Of a stretch of 41,661 nucleotides of DNA, positions 1-8,649 are shown in pieces (the stretch's first letter is position 1; each line of letters opens with the position of its first letter). The stretch covers positions 1 to 41,661 of the forward strand of contig UQKO01000017.1 of the NCBI GenBank assembly GCA_900541575.1, read 5' to 3'. The DNA is from an uncultured Prevotella sp. GTDB lineage: Bacteria; Bacteroidota; Bacteroidia; Bacteroidales; Bacteroidaceae. The notes under the pieces were generated by a model that had not been told where the DNA came from, did not search any database, and worked only from the letters and a program-made list of their open reading frames with translations. The translations under genes were made by a program, and so were the position numbers.

Positions 1-55
1 GGCGTAAGCCAGCAGATTTACAGTCTGCCCCATTTGGCCACTCTGGTATTTGCCC
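1..55 (-). tRNA. tRNA-Tyr (GTA), 5' part only
   Basis: On the minus strand the sequence starts GGGCAAATACC and continues through a D-arm and an anticodon stem-loop reading GACTGTAAATC, which places GTA in the anticodon position (tyrosine). It then enters what should be the long variable arm of a class II tRNA. The window edge removes the variable arm, T-arm and 3' end. A well-formed Bacteroidetes promoter lies upstream on the same strand. Confidence 0.9.
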
Positions 56-116
56 ATATTTCTTCAAAACACAATATCTTGCCGTGTACAAGACTAATGT
101 CTCTTGGAAACGGGTG

Positions 117-147
117 CAAAGTTAGGCATTATTTCTTTCGCACCAAA
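117..147 (-). promoter_or_regulatory. Promoter for tRNA-Tyr
   Basis: Read on the minus strand, TTTG (144-147) and TAACTTTG (117-124) are separated by 19 bp, a perfect match to the Bacteroidetes -33/-7 pattern. The predicted transcript start is near 113, about 58 nt before the mature tRNA 5' end. Confidence 0.75.
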
Positions 148-217
148 CTTTTCCACGTTTTTTTTTCAAAGAATATATTTTTTCTTACTTAAAAGACTGT
201 CTTGACGGCTTATATAT

Positions 218-225
218 TACTTTTG
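218..225 (+). promoter_or_regulatory. Possible -7 element abutting the methyltransferase start
   Basis: TACTTTTG matches the TAnnTTTG -7 consensus and ends only 4 bp before the ATG at 230. No convincing -33 TTTG is seen at the right distance. If it is used, the transcript would be essentially leaderless, or translation would begin at the in-frame ATG at 257. Confidence 0.4.
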
Positions 226-229
226 TGGC

Positions 230-964
230 ATGGAATTAGAGAAAGAATGCGACCCTATGGGTCAAGCAATTTGGGACTTTGCCCATAAGGGTAAAGCTGG
301 AGATTTGATTGTCAAATCTACGATGTTCGATGACGATGAGATGTCCGTAAAGAATCTTTTCCGCACGGAGCTAGAGATGCCACCACTCGAAAGGTTAGCA
401 CTTGACCTTTGCCAGGGACGCGTGCTCGATGTTGGTGCAGGCGCTGGATGCCACACTTTAGCACTGCAAGAGCGCGGATTGAAAGTTACCTCCATTGACA
501 TTTCAAGACTTTCCACACAGGCGCGCCAATTGAGAGGTGCCTTGGATGCACGTTGTCAGGATATTTTCGATACAGAATGGAATGAGCAGTTCGACACCAT
601 CCTCTTGCTCATGAATGGGCTAGGCATCGCAGGAAAACTTTCTGCCTTAACTCGCTTATTGAATCGCTGCAAAGCATTACTGAGAGAAGGTGGACAGATT
701 TTGGCAGACTCGTCGGATCTTCGCTATATTTTTGAGGATGAAGAGGGCGTGTTTTATCCGCCCGAAGCATCCAACTATTATGGTGAGGTAGATTTTCAGA
801 TGGTATATAATGAATGCAAGGGGAAGCCATTTGATTGGCTCTATGTGGATTTCGATACGCTTCATCAGACTGCCGAAAAATGCGGACTGCACGCTGAAAT
901 TGTACGCGAGGGCATGCATTATGACTATCTTTGTAGGATTACAAACTCAACTTTTCAGATTTAG
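230..964 (+). CDS. Class I SAM-dependent methyltransferase
   Basis: This 244-residue protein carries the glycine-rich SAM-binding motif I VLDVGAGAGCHTL (about residues 65-77), an acidic motif II region SIDIS (about 88-92) and an LLREGGQILADSSD strand typical of the Methyltransf_11/25 fold. The substrate cannot be told from sequence. The start at 230 leaves a few residues before the DPMGQAI segment, which I believe is near the usual N-terminus of this group. A second ATG at 257 would begin at MGQAI. A TAnnTTTG box sits immediately upstream. The gene is alone, diverges from tRNA-Tyr, and is followed 7 bp downstream by an inverted repeat (972-1045) that may end its transcript. Fold assignment is secure; function is not. 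Confidence 0.85.
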   Translation: MELEKECDPMGQAIWDFAHKGKAGDLIVKSTMFDDDEMSVKNLFRTELEMPPLERLALDLCQGRVLDVGAGAGCHTLALQERGLKVTSIDISRLSTQARQLRGALDARCQDIFDTEWNEQFDTILLLMNGLGIAGKLSALTRLLNRCKALLREGGQILADSSDLRYIFEDEEGVFYPPEASNYYGEVDFQMVYNECKGKPFDWLYVDFDTLHQTAEKCGLHAEIVREGMHYDYLCRITNSTFQI

Positions 965-971
965 GATGGAC

Positions 972-1045
972 GGGCTGAATCATCGTACGAGTCGAATGCA
1001 ATCAAGCTTGCTTGAATTGCTGAGCCGCAGCCGATAATTCAGCCC
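972..1045. repeat. Inverted repeat enclosing a 5-2-5 palindrome (element E1)
   Basis: Outer arms GGGCTGAATCATCG (972-985) and CGATAATTCAGCCC (1032-1045) are complementary except one position. Inside, CAAGCTTGCTTG (1003-1014) is a 5+2+5 palindrome, and TCGTACGA lies within the 12-mer at 981-992, exactly 22 bp upstream in register. Part of it (about 997-1037) is repeated directly at 1295-1335. It lies just after the methyltransferase stop, so it could also serve as a terminator. Confidence 0.7.
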
Positions 1046-1146
1046 GCTCATACTAAATCCGAAACTTAAATTCCTTAGCAATTTCATACGTAACACTTCA
1101 TCTTACCATCAGCGAACGAAGCTATTACCGTCGCTGGATGAGCATC

Positions 1147-1246
1147 ATTTGCTCTGCCGCTGCCGTTCGGTAGCTTTACCGCTGCCGTCCGGTAGAGCTA
1201 CCACTGCCGTCCGGTAGAGCTACCGCTGCCGTCCGGTAGAGCAAAG
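1147..1246. repeat. 22-bp-period palindrome array A
   Basis: Twelve-base palindromes GGTAGAGCTACC (5-bp arms, 2-bp centre) start at 1191 and 1213, with a diverged copy at 1169 and terminal half-sites at 1147 and 1235. Spacers are 10 bp, GCTGCCGTCC or a close variant. The array is bounded by TTTGCTCTGCCG (1148-1159) and CGGTAGAGCAAA (1234-1245), inverted copies with one mismatch. No gene overlaps it. Confidence 0.85.
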
Positions 1247-1294
1247 AATCCTCATTTCAAGATGGACATACGATGATTTCGGAACAGAACGATA

Positions 1295-1335
1295 AGCAAT
1301 CAAGCTTGCTTGAATTGCTGAGACACAGCCGATAA
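1295..1335. repeat. Second copy of the CAAGCTTGCTTG repeat (element E2)
   Basis: The stretch around CAAGCTTGCTTG (1301-1312), flanked by GCAAT and ATTGCTGAG and followed by CAGCCGATAAT, repeats 997-1037 with few differences. The outer inverted arms of the first copy are not clearly kept here. Confidence 0.7.
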
Positions 1336-1379
1336 TGGCGATAAAAACTCGCTGAAGTTAAAAGCAAAACTTGAATAAT

Positions 1380-1456
1380 GTATCTCTACATGGGCATTCA
1401 AGTTACGCGAAGAGGCCGTTCATGTTATCGTTCCTCGACCGAAGGACGATAACATA
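1380..1456. repeat. Dispersed element C, copy of the 24.7-kb element without internal units
   Basis: From TATCTCTACAT (1381) through GGCATTCAAGTTAC and AGGCCGTTCA to ATCGT, this copy aligns over about 60 bp with 24680-24740. It ends in facing half-sites TGTTATCGTTCC (1423-1434) and GGACGATAACAT (1444-1455), about 22 bp apart, with no internal palindrome units between them. Confidence 0.8.
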
Positions 1457-1557
1457 AGCGCTCATCTAGAAAAAGTATAATGGGCATCCGACGGCATATA
1501 AGCCACACTTCGCTGACGATAGAGAGCCTTGTTGGTATGATTCATCTATAACTATTT

Positions 1558-1661
1558 CCAGACTTCATCACTCTCCTACGTCATTACATAGCGCGTATTG
1601 AAACTCTATGAGTTACGTCAAAATTATGAATGGCTTTGGGTGGCGCATTGACGAAGTCTGG
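1558..1661. repeat. Imperfect terminal inverted repeat, about 104 bp
   Basis: CCAGACTTCATCA (1558-1570) and TGACGAAGTCTGG (1649-1661) are inverted copies with one mismatch. The interior holds no open frame. It could be a small MITE-like element or just another palindromic module of this repeat-rich gap. Nothing further is recognisable between 1661 and the terminator at 1759. Confidence 0.45.
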
Positions 1662-1758
1662 CGTGGACGACAGATAAGTAACTTTTCTTGTCATACCAAC
1701 CCCGAAAAAAATCAATTACCCTTTTCTCTGTAAGTCCAACACACTTATATATATTAAA

Positions 1759-1798
1759 AGAAGCGTATGCTAGAGGTTGAATCTCTGCATACGCTTCT
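1759..1798 (-). terminator. Terminator of the beta-galactosidase gene
   Basis: AGAAGCGTATGC (1759-1770) and GCATACGCTTCT (1787-1798) form a perfect 12-bp stem, with a small AGAG/CTCT inner stem in the loop. It lies 75 bp beyond the stop codon of the minus-strand gene and is followed on that strand by a short T-rich stretch. Confidence 0.7.
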
Positions 1799-1872
1799 CT
1801 TATATTTTTCCCTATTGGGAGCGAAAACTTTTCTAATTAGGAAGAATTAGCCCCAAAGGGAAGGAAAATAAC

Positions 1873-4800
1873 TTATTTCAGAATCTTATGTACACGATGT
1901 CCGTGGGGAGCATCCATCTTTATAAGGTAAGTACCACGAGGCTGGCCCTTTAGAGAGAGTGTGAGTGAGGGCACTTCCGATGAAGCAGAAACACTACCTA
2001 TGCTCTGACCGCCTACATTATAAAGTGTCACCACCGTACCAGCTTCGATATTTCCAGAGATGGTCACCTGCTCACTATCGTGAGCCACTTTCCAATCATC
2101 GGTTGTTTCAGCTGTTGCTATACCTGTAACATCCTTTTTCACTGGAGTAAAACGGAGTTTGTAGCTATACGAACCTGAGGTTGGCACGAAGTACTTGCTA
2201 GTTGTCAATTGTCCGCAGCTACCCGAACCCAGACCGCGCTGCATATAGTCAAAGTGAGCATAAATGCTACGAGAAGAAGCAGTCGTTGGTACGCTCAGTT
2301 CCCAGTTATGAAGCTTTGCTTTGAGTTCTTGATCTGTCCAGAAGAGAGTTGAGAATGCCACCTGTCCTTCCGTTTCGATTTTCACGCCCGTACCTTCATC
2401 ATTGGTCAATACCAATTCGCGAAGATCCTGACGGTTACCCATTGACTGCGGACGGAGGTAGTACTCATTCATGTCGGCCACGGTAGTGGTGTAACGTCCG
2501 AGAATAGAACCAACCTGACGGTCTACATAATTTTCGAGCGGACCACGTGCATAGTAGCTTACGTTAGAAAATTCTCCATTGAATGCCATTTGCATACCAA
2601 GGCGACGTATGGCCTTATCGTACGATGTATTGGTATTCTGCGGTGTATATGTAGCATTAAGGTCGGTGGTACCATCGGCATAGATAGTATATACAAACTT
2701 ATAGTTCGACCAAGAGCCTACACCTTCTACGGTCACGGTAGCCGATTTCTTATCGGCGGCTAAGTCAAAGGTAGCCTTCTTCGATTTGATGCCATTGCTT
2801 TGGTCGTAACCTGGATCACCATTGTAAGGAGCATCGTTCTCAATCCAACGATAGTTTTCATATTCCGGTCCCTTATTACTCTTGATTATCGATACGCCAT
2901 CTACCTTCCAGTCTTCAAGCGAACCATCGTCAGAGAAGTTCATCTGCACCTTATCGTTCGAAACGGAGTTGTACATCAGACCCTTCACTAATTTCAGATC
3001 AGTGCTCTCAGCCGGCAGAGTCACGTTGGGCAAAGCAGCACGATCGGCCACTTGATACTGTGCAATAGCTACAGGATAACCCGCCTCAGCGTATGATGTT
3101 GCAGCGTCTCTTGTTACTTCGAGATTAAGCAGCACGTCGTCACCTGTTGTAGTCTTCGCAAAGTCATAGTTTACGGGAATCTTCACATTGGCCACTTGTC
3201 CGGGCTCAATAGCACTGAGAGCCACACTGCCTTCAGCCACTTGCTTACCCTTTTCGAGCACGACAGCCTTAAGAGTGTATCCCTTGAGAGTAATGAAGTC
3301 GTACGCATTCTTCACCTTCACTGTACCTGCCGACTTACTGTATCCAGTAAACTTCACATATTGATAGACTTTCTTCACTTCGTCGAGCTTAGCGCTCCAG
3401 GCACGATCTGCGCCGATTACACCATTATTGAGGAAGTTGCCCTGATGAGGAGCTTGAGGATAGTCGTAACCTGTCACGTATTTGTTGAAGCCATTCTGCG
3501 TAAGGTTTCCACTTTTAATATCTGCAGGAGAATAGATAGATTGATCTACCCAATCCCAGATGCATCCGCCAATACCATATTTACTACTTTCCATCACGTC
3601 CCAGTAATCCTGCAACGAACCAAGCGAGTTGCCCATTGCATGTTCATACTCACACATGAAGTAGGGCTGCTTTGCCCAATTGCCGTTAGCTTCCGACTTC
3701 ATCGGCTTAGAGCTACCCTCAATGGAGGGATACATCTGACTCCAGATTTCCGTTGCCGTAGCATTGCCAGCATTAGTAGCACCTTCATAGTGAATAATGC
3801 GGGGATCGAGTGCTCGAATAGCTGCGAACTCAGCGTCTAGATTGCTTCCATAGCCACTTTCGTTGCCAAGGCTCCAGAAAATTACAGAGGGGAAGTTGCG
3901 GTCGCGAAGTACCATACGTGTGCCGCGATCGATGTATGCAGGCTTCCATGATTCATCGGCTGAAATACCCCTAGAATAATTGCCTGCATTGTTATCTGTC
4001 CAGTTCTTGTGGCATTCGAGGTCGGCCTCATCCATCACGTAGATGCCGTAGTAGTCGAACATAGCGTTCATCTTGGCCTGACGTGGATAGTGGCTAGTAC
4101 GCACAGTGTTCACATTGGCTTGCTTCATCAGCGTGATGTCCTTGATCATAGTCTCTACATCGATAGAGCGGCCATGCAAGGGATGGGTATCCTGGGTATC
4201 TACTCCCTTGAAGTATACTTGTTTGCCGTTGATATATACACGATGATCGTCGCTAGGAATCTCTACGTGACGGAAACCATACTTTGTAGCGAAGGCTTCT
4301 TCTTCGTTACCCTTTGCGTCGAACTGTGCAAGTTCCACGGTATAGAGGTTGGGCGTTTCAGCATTCCAAAGCTGCAAATTGGCAAGACCTTCAAACTTCA
4401 CATCCTGCGTTTTGTCACCTGTTTCTCCATCCGCAAAGTTGAATGTAGCGGTATTTTCGGCCACCTGCTTTCCATTAGGCGAGATCAAGCGTACACGCAC
4501 CACCTTGCTCGCATTGGCATCGGTCTCCGACTTGCGAGTCACCGTCACAGCCACGTTCATTGAGCCACTCTTGTAGCCGTTGCTAGCATCGAGCGAAGAG
4601 GTAATATAATGATCGCGAATATAGGTGTTAGGAGTTGCAAAGAGGTATACATCGCGGTGAATACCGCTCATGTGCCAAGCGTCTTGACCTTCAAGATAAG
4701 AGCCATCAGTGAAGCGGAACACCTGAACACTCAAGTTATTATCACCCGTGTGCACATAGTTTGTCAGATCGAACTCTGCATCGTTGTTCGCTCCCTGTGT

Positions 4801-6279
4801 ATAGCCCACCTGCTGGCCGTTAACCCACACGTAAGCACCACTATAGATACCATCGAAATGGAGGAACACGCGCTTGCTATCCCATCCCTCGGGCAAGGTA
4901 AAGTTGCGACGGAAAGAACTAACTGAATTGTAGAGTCCCTTCTTCATGGAAATCTTAGGAGGATTGTCGGCAAAGGGATAATCTACATTGACATACCAAG
5001 GATCGCCATAACCCTTCATTTCTACGCATGAAGGAACTTCAATATCATCCCATGAAGACACGTCCACGTCGTTACCATAGAAGTTTTCCTCACCTGGACG
5101 CAGGCTAGGATCTTTCACGAAATTAATTTTCCACGTACCATTCAAGCTCATCACTTCCGAACTCTTGGGGTCGAGCCAAGGCTTAGCATAGCGATCGGCA
5201 TCGGCACGAAGTTCTGTGGTTGAGCTATAAGGCATATAAGTAGCATGGCCAGCTTCTTTGTTTACAGCAAATACGGCTTGGTTTTCCCAATCGTTCTTAA
5301 CTGGCACCACGTTGGCCGTTTTCGTCAGTGTGAACCACGTAGCTTCGCTCGTCTGGTCTGTCACCATCGAGGTGTTGCCCTTTGAGTCCATAGCGAGGTA
5401 GTACACCTCTTTATTAGTATACTGAAGTTGATACACATCATCTTGGCCATCTACGGCTACGAACGTGATTTGTTGGTTGGGATTCGATGCAGAGGCAGTC
5501 CAAAGCAGAGGCAGTTTTTTACCATCAAGTCCGGCATCGAGTGCTAACTCTGCCGCGGTGTTATAAAGCACGTTAGCCGTATTCTTACCAGTGGTGACGG
5601 GGTTATAGAGCCACACTTGCGAATGGTCCTTCTTATTCGGTGTGTCGCCATAAAGACGGGCATCCTTGGTATTATTGCCGCGAGTGGTCAATGCCAAATT
5701 ATAGTTTTTGCTCGTGATGAGGTAACTATTGTTGACAATGGGCACAGTGATGGTCCTGCCTGTATCTACGAATCGGAAATACGTGTTTTCCGACGAAGCA
5801 TCGGTGTCCATATAGATGCTTCCATCTGAGCGCATAGTCATCACGCGGCTATTGTCTGAATTGCATAGCAACTGATACACATCCTCTTGACCCTCTACGG
5901 CTTTGAAGAGGAATTGCTGATTCTCATTGCTGCTATTCACGTCCCACTGCAGCAAACGCCACTTTATAGTAGCGCTAGGTGCCATATCGACACCCATTTT
6001 ATAGTGGGGATTGTAGAGTGCATAGATGCCTTTGCTAGCATCTACTGCCGTCACTTGCCAGTCCTGCCCCTGGGCAGTCTGGTCAATGTTCTCCATCTGC
6101 AAGAACGTGTTTTGAGTTGCCACATTGCCATTGCCCACGGCCTTTCCCGTGGCAACACTCACAATGCGATAAATCACACCGTCCTTAGTCAGATCGACTG
6201 CTGCATGCACACCCGTGTTTGCAGCAATCAGCAGCAAAGCAACGAGCCACAAGCAGCGTTGTTGAATTGTCTTTTTCAT
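1873..6279 (-). CDS. Secreted GH2 beta-galactosidase (LacZ type) with N-terminal lectin-like region and T9SS-like tail
   Basis: This is a 1468-residue exported glycoside hydrolase. A signal peptide (about residues 1-26, ending VHA) is followed by about 300 residues of two similar modules resembling ricin-type beta-trefoil or related carbohydrate-binding folds. The GH2 sandwich, immunoglobulin-like and TIM-barrel domains follow (about 340-950), then a LacZ small-chain-like domain (about 1080-1370). The acid/base glutamate lies in SLGNESGYG (about 806) and the nucleophile in CEYEHAMGNS (about 878). The last 70-75 residues have the beta-rich, GTYLIKM...KILK pattern of type IX secretion sorting domains, implying release or surface anchoring; this is inference. 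At over 1400 residues it is much longer than E. coli LacZ because of the added modules. It is transcribed alone, with its own promoter and terminator. Confidence 0.92.
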   Translation of the reverse strand: MKKTIQQRCLWLVALLLIAANTGVHAAVDLTKDGVIYRIVSVATGKAVGNGNVATQNTFLQMENIDQTAQGQDWQVTAVDASKGIYALYNPHYKMGVDMAPSATIKWRLLQWDVNSSNENQQFLFKAVEGQEDVYQLLCNSDNSRVMTMRSDGSIYMDTDASSENTYFRFVDTGRTITVPIVNNSYLITSKNYNLALTTRGNNTKDARLYGDTPNKKDHSQVWLYNPVTTGKNTANVLYNTAAELALDAGLDGKKLPLLWTASASNPNQQITFVAVDGQDDVYQLQYTNKEVYYLAMDSKGNTSMVTDQTSEATWFTLTKTANVVPVKNDWENQAVFAVNKEAGHATYMPYSSTTELRADADRYAKPWLDPKSSEVMSLNGTWKINFVKDPSLRPGEENFYGNDVDVSSWDDIEVPSCVEMKGYGDPWYVNVDYPFADNPPKISMKKGLYNSVSSFRRNFTLPEGWDSKRVFLHFDGIYSGAYVWVNGQQVGYTQGANNDAEFDLTNYVHTGDNNLSVQVFRFTDGSYLEGQDAWHMSGIHRDVYLFATPNTYIRDHYITSSLDASNGYKSGSMNVAVTVTRKSETDANASKVVRVRLISPNGKQVAENTATFNFADGETGDKTQDVKFEGLANLQLWNAETPNLYTVELAQFDAKGNEEEAFATKYGFRHVEIPSDDHRVYINGKQVYFKGVDTQDTHPLHGRSIDVETMIKDITLMKQANVNTVRTSHYPRQAKMNAMFDYYGIYVMDEADLECHKNWTDNNAGNYSRGISADESWKPAYIDRGTRMVLRDRNFPSVIFWSLGNESGYGSNLDAEFAAIRALDPRIIHYEGATNAGNATATEIWSQMYPSIEGSSKPMKSEANGNWAKQPYFMCEYEHAMGNSLGSLQDYWDVMESSKYGIGGCIWDWVDQSIYSPADIKSGNLTQNGFNKYVTGYDYPQAPHQGNFLNNGVIGADRAWSAKLDEVKKVYQYVKFTGYSKSAGTVKVKNAYDFITLKGYTLKAVVLEKGKQVAEGSVALSAIEPGQVANVKIPVNYDFAKTTTGDDVLLNLEVTRDAATSYAEAGYPVAIAQYQVADRAALPNVTLPAESTDLKLVKGLMYNSVSNDKVQMNFSDDGSLEDWKVDGVSIIKSNKGPEYENYRWIENDAPYNGDPGYDQSNGIKSKKATFDLAADKKSATVTVEGVGSWSNYKFVYTIYADGTTDLNATYTPQNTNTSYDKAIRRLGMQMAFNGEFSNVSYYARGPLENYVDRQVGSILGRYTTTVADMNEYYLRPQSMGNRQDLRELVLTNDEGTGVKIETEGQVAFSTLFWTDQELKAKLHNWELSVPTTASSRSIYAHFDYMQRGLGSGSCGQLTTSKYFVPTSGSYSYKLRFTPVKKDVTGIATAETTDDWKVAHDSEQVTISGNIEAGTVVTLYNVGGQSIGSVSASSEVPSLTLSLKGQPRGTYLIKMDAPHGHRVHKILK

Positions 6280-6347
6280 GTGTGTGTGAATTGTATTGAT
6301 AATTGTTAGATAATTTATTCTTTGTATTTTTCAATATGTGTGCGCAG

Positions 6348-6355
6348 CAAAATTA
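6348..6355 (-). promoter_or_regulatory. -7 element of the beta-galactosidase gene
   Basis: TAATTTTG on the minus strand matches TAnnTTTG and would start a transcript near 6343 with a leader of about 64 nt. A -33 TTTG is not clear. The 352-bp divergent gap 6280-6631 otherwise shows only the dnaX promoter. Confidence 0.5.
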
Positions 6356-6593
6356 CGTAAAATTTTCGGTTAAGGGAAGTTCCTTACAAGAAAAGAGCAA
6401 AATGCTGCACATAGACGGGATTGGCAAATAACTTGACAAGCAGACAGATCGATTGTTAGAGCCTTTGCGTTCGCTTCTTTCTCACATTACGGTAGTAAGT
6501 AGTGCAGCCACCTGCCGGCTCTTATCAACCCTCTTACCAAGAGTTCCACGAAGAACAGCGTTGACTTGCCTTTCTTTATCAAAAAAAAACATT

Positions 6594-6601
6594 ACCTTTG
6601 T
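6594..6601 (+). promoter_or_regulatory. -7 element of dnaX
   Basis: TACCTTTG matches TAnnTTTG, 30 bp before the dnaX ATG. The upstream -33 region is T-rich without a clean TTTG. Predicted leader is about 25 nt. Confidence 0.55.
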
Positions 6602-6631
6602 GCCTACAACTAGCCACAGACATTCTGCACA

Positions 6632-8539
6632 ATGAACAACTATATCGTATCTGCCCGAAAGTATCGCCCCACCAATTTCGATAGTGTGGTGGGACAGAAA
6701 GCCCTAACCACCACACTGAAAAACGCAATTGCTCAAGGAAAGTTGGCTCATGCCTACTTGTTTTGCGGTCCGCGAGGCGTGGGAAAGACCACTTGCGCAC
6801 GCATCTTTGCCAAGACCATCAACTGCCTATCACCCACCGCTGAAGGAGAGGCTTGCAACGAATGCGAAAGTTGCAAAGCCTTCAACGAGCAGCGCTCATA
6901 CAACATTCACGAACTTGATGCGGCCTCGAACAACTCCGTCAACGACATTCGTGAACTTATTGAGCAGGTGCAGATACCGCCTCAGGTGGGACGCTACAAA
7001 GTGTTCATTATCGATGAGGTGCACATGCTATCGCAAGCAGCCTTCAATGCTTTTCTCAAGACACTCGAAGAGCCGCCCGCACACGCCATCTTTATTCTAG
7101 CTACCACGGAAAAGCAGAGTATTCTGCCTACTATCCTAAGTCGCTGCCAAATCTACGATTTCTCGCGCATCACCGTGGCCGATACCATTAATCACCTAAT
7201 GCACGTGGCTGATAAAGAGGGCATCTCTTACGAAAAAGAGGCTCTTCACGTCATTGCAGAAAAGGCCGACGGAGGTATGCGCGATGCTCTATCAATATTC
7301 GACCAAGTGGCAAGTTTCTGCGAAGGAAACATCACGTACGATAAGGTAATTGAAGACCTCAACGTGCTCGACTATGATGAATACTTCGTCATGACCGATG
7401 CACTCGTCAAGGGCGATATTCCCACAGCGATGACACGACTCAACAACGTGCTGTGCAAAGGTTTTGAAGGTAACTATTTCATCGGTGGCTTGGCCTCGCA
7501 TTTCCGCAACCTGCTTATGAGTCGCGACGAGCAGACGCTACCCTTACTCGACGTGAGCGACCAAGTGCGCCAACGCTACCACGAACAAGCCATGCGCTGC
7601 AAACCTGCCTTACTCTATCGCGCTCTAAAGCTTTGCAACGATTGCGACATGCACTACGCTGGGGCACGCAATAAGCGTTTACTCGTAGAGCTCACGCTTA
7701 TTGAGGTGGCACAGGCGGCCACAGGCGATGACGACACGGGCTGTGGGCGTCGCCCTATACGAACACTTCACCCCATCTTCGCTCACCTGCAAGGCACGGT
7801 GAGCCCCGCCACACGCTCCACAGCACAACGCACAGCCTCGACCGTTCAACCACAAACGGCTCATGCTCCCGCAGCTACATCGACTCAGCAACCTACCATT
7901 CATACACATCCTTCGGCACTAGCCACCACTGCGGCTAGTACCGCTACCGAGGGAGCAACGCGTCTCAACGGATTGGAAGACCTTCTGGCCAATTCGGAAA
8001 AGAAAATGCAGCGCACTACGCATAGCCTCAACACGATCTCTATCCGGTCTGTCATTACCGGCATATCCACTGCCACACCACAGACTACACCCCAGCAAAA
8101 TACTGCCGAGGAAGATAGCCGACAAACTACCCTCCACCAACAATCAAAGGCAAGACAAGACAACAAGCTTTGCCACCCATTCGACGACGACCGTCTCACC
8201 TATTATTGGTTTCGCTTTGCTCAACAACTCCCGCCCGAACAACGCGCCCTCTGTGGTCGAATGAAGGGCATGCAGCCCCACGTAGACACACAGACATGGC
8301 AAGTCAACGTGATGGTGGAGAATGAAATGGTTGAACAATATATGCACAATGTGCAGATAACGCTATGCAACTACCTGCGCACACAACTTCGCAACGACTA
8401 CATAAAACTCATCTTTGAGATCGTACCCGACAATGCTCCGAAGCGCCCGTTCAGCCGCCTCGAAAAGTTCAAGGACATGATAAAACGCCACCCCGACCTC
8501 GAACTTCTGCGCAAAGAACTCGACCTCGAACTTGCATAA
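6632..8539 (+). CDS. dnaX: DNA polymerase III gamma/tau subunit
   Basis: This clamp-loader ATPase organises the replicative polymerase. Within 635 residues the order is: Walker A GPRGVGKTT (about 45-53), the zinc-binding cysteines of CLSPTAEGEACNECESC (about 65-81), Walker B FIIDEVHM (about 125-132), sensor and SRC motif region LSRCQ (about 168-172), and the gamma collar domain to about 370. A Thr/Ala/Gln-rich low-complexity linker (about 385-500) precedes a conserved C-terminal domain that corresponds to tau and should contact the polymerase or helicase. No slippery A-run for a programmed gamma frameshift stands out. The promoter is at 6594, and slyD-like and aroC genes follow in the same direction. 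Confidence 0.95.
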   Translation: MNNYIVSARKYRPTNFDSVVGQKALTTTLKNAIAQGKLAHAYLFCGPRGVGKTTCARIFAKTINCLSPTAEGEACNECESCKAFNEQRSYNIHELDAASNNSVNDIRELIEQVQIPPQVGRYKVFIIDEVHMLSQAAFNAFLKTLEEPPAHAIFILATTEKQSILPTILSRCQIYDFSRITVADTINHLMHVADKEGISYEKEALHVIAEKADGGMRDALSIFDQVASFCEGNITYDKVIEDLNVLDYDEYFVMTDALVKGDIPTAMTRLNNVLCKGFEGNYFIGGLASHFRNLLMSRDEQTLPLLDVSDQVRQRYHEQAMRCKPALLYRALKLCNDCDMHYAGARNKRLLVELTLIEVAQAATGDDDTGCGRRPIRTLHPIFAHLQGTVSPATRSTAQRTASTVQPQTAHAPAATSTQQPTIHTHPSALATTAASTATEGATRLNGLEDLLANSEKKMQRTTHSLNTISIRSVITGISTATPQTTPQQNTAEEDSRQTTLHQQSKARQDNKLCHPFDDDRLTYYWFRFAQQLPPEQRALCGRMKGMQPHVDTQTWQVNVMVENEMVEQYMHNVQITLCNYLRTQLRNDYIKLIFEIVPDNAPKRPFSRLEKFKDMIKRHPDLELLRKELDLELA

Positions 8540-8649
8540 ATCTACGCAACGGGAAAGTACTTACCGCTTCTACCCAGCAAGCATCTCCCCTAAAGCTAAA
8601 AGGAATTCCACACAGAAATATCTATCCCAACATAACACACAAATAAATA

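Noticed and set aside
1558..1661. Insertion sequence
   Set aside because: Only a 13-bp imperfect inverted repeat without target duplication or transposase; kept as a repeat.
3196..3840. 214-codon plus-strand frame opposite the beta-galactosidase gene
   Set aside because: Antisense to conserved GH2 catalytic sequence; a shadow frame.
6632..8539. Programmed frameshift in dnaX producing gamma
   Set aside because: I saw no A-rich slippery heptamer with a following stem-loop near the end of the gamma region.
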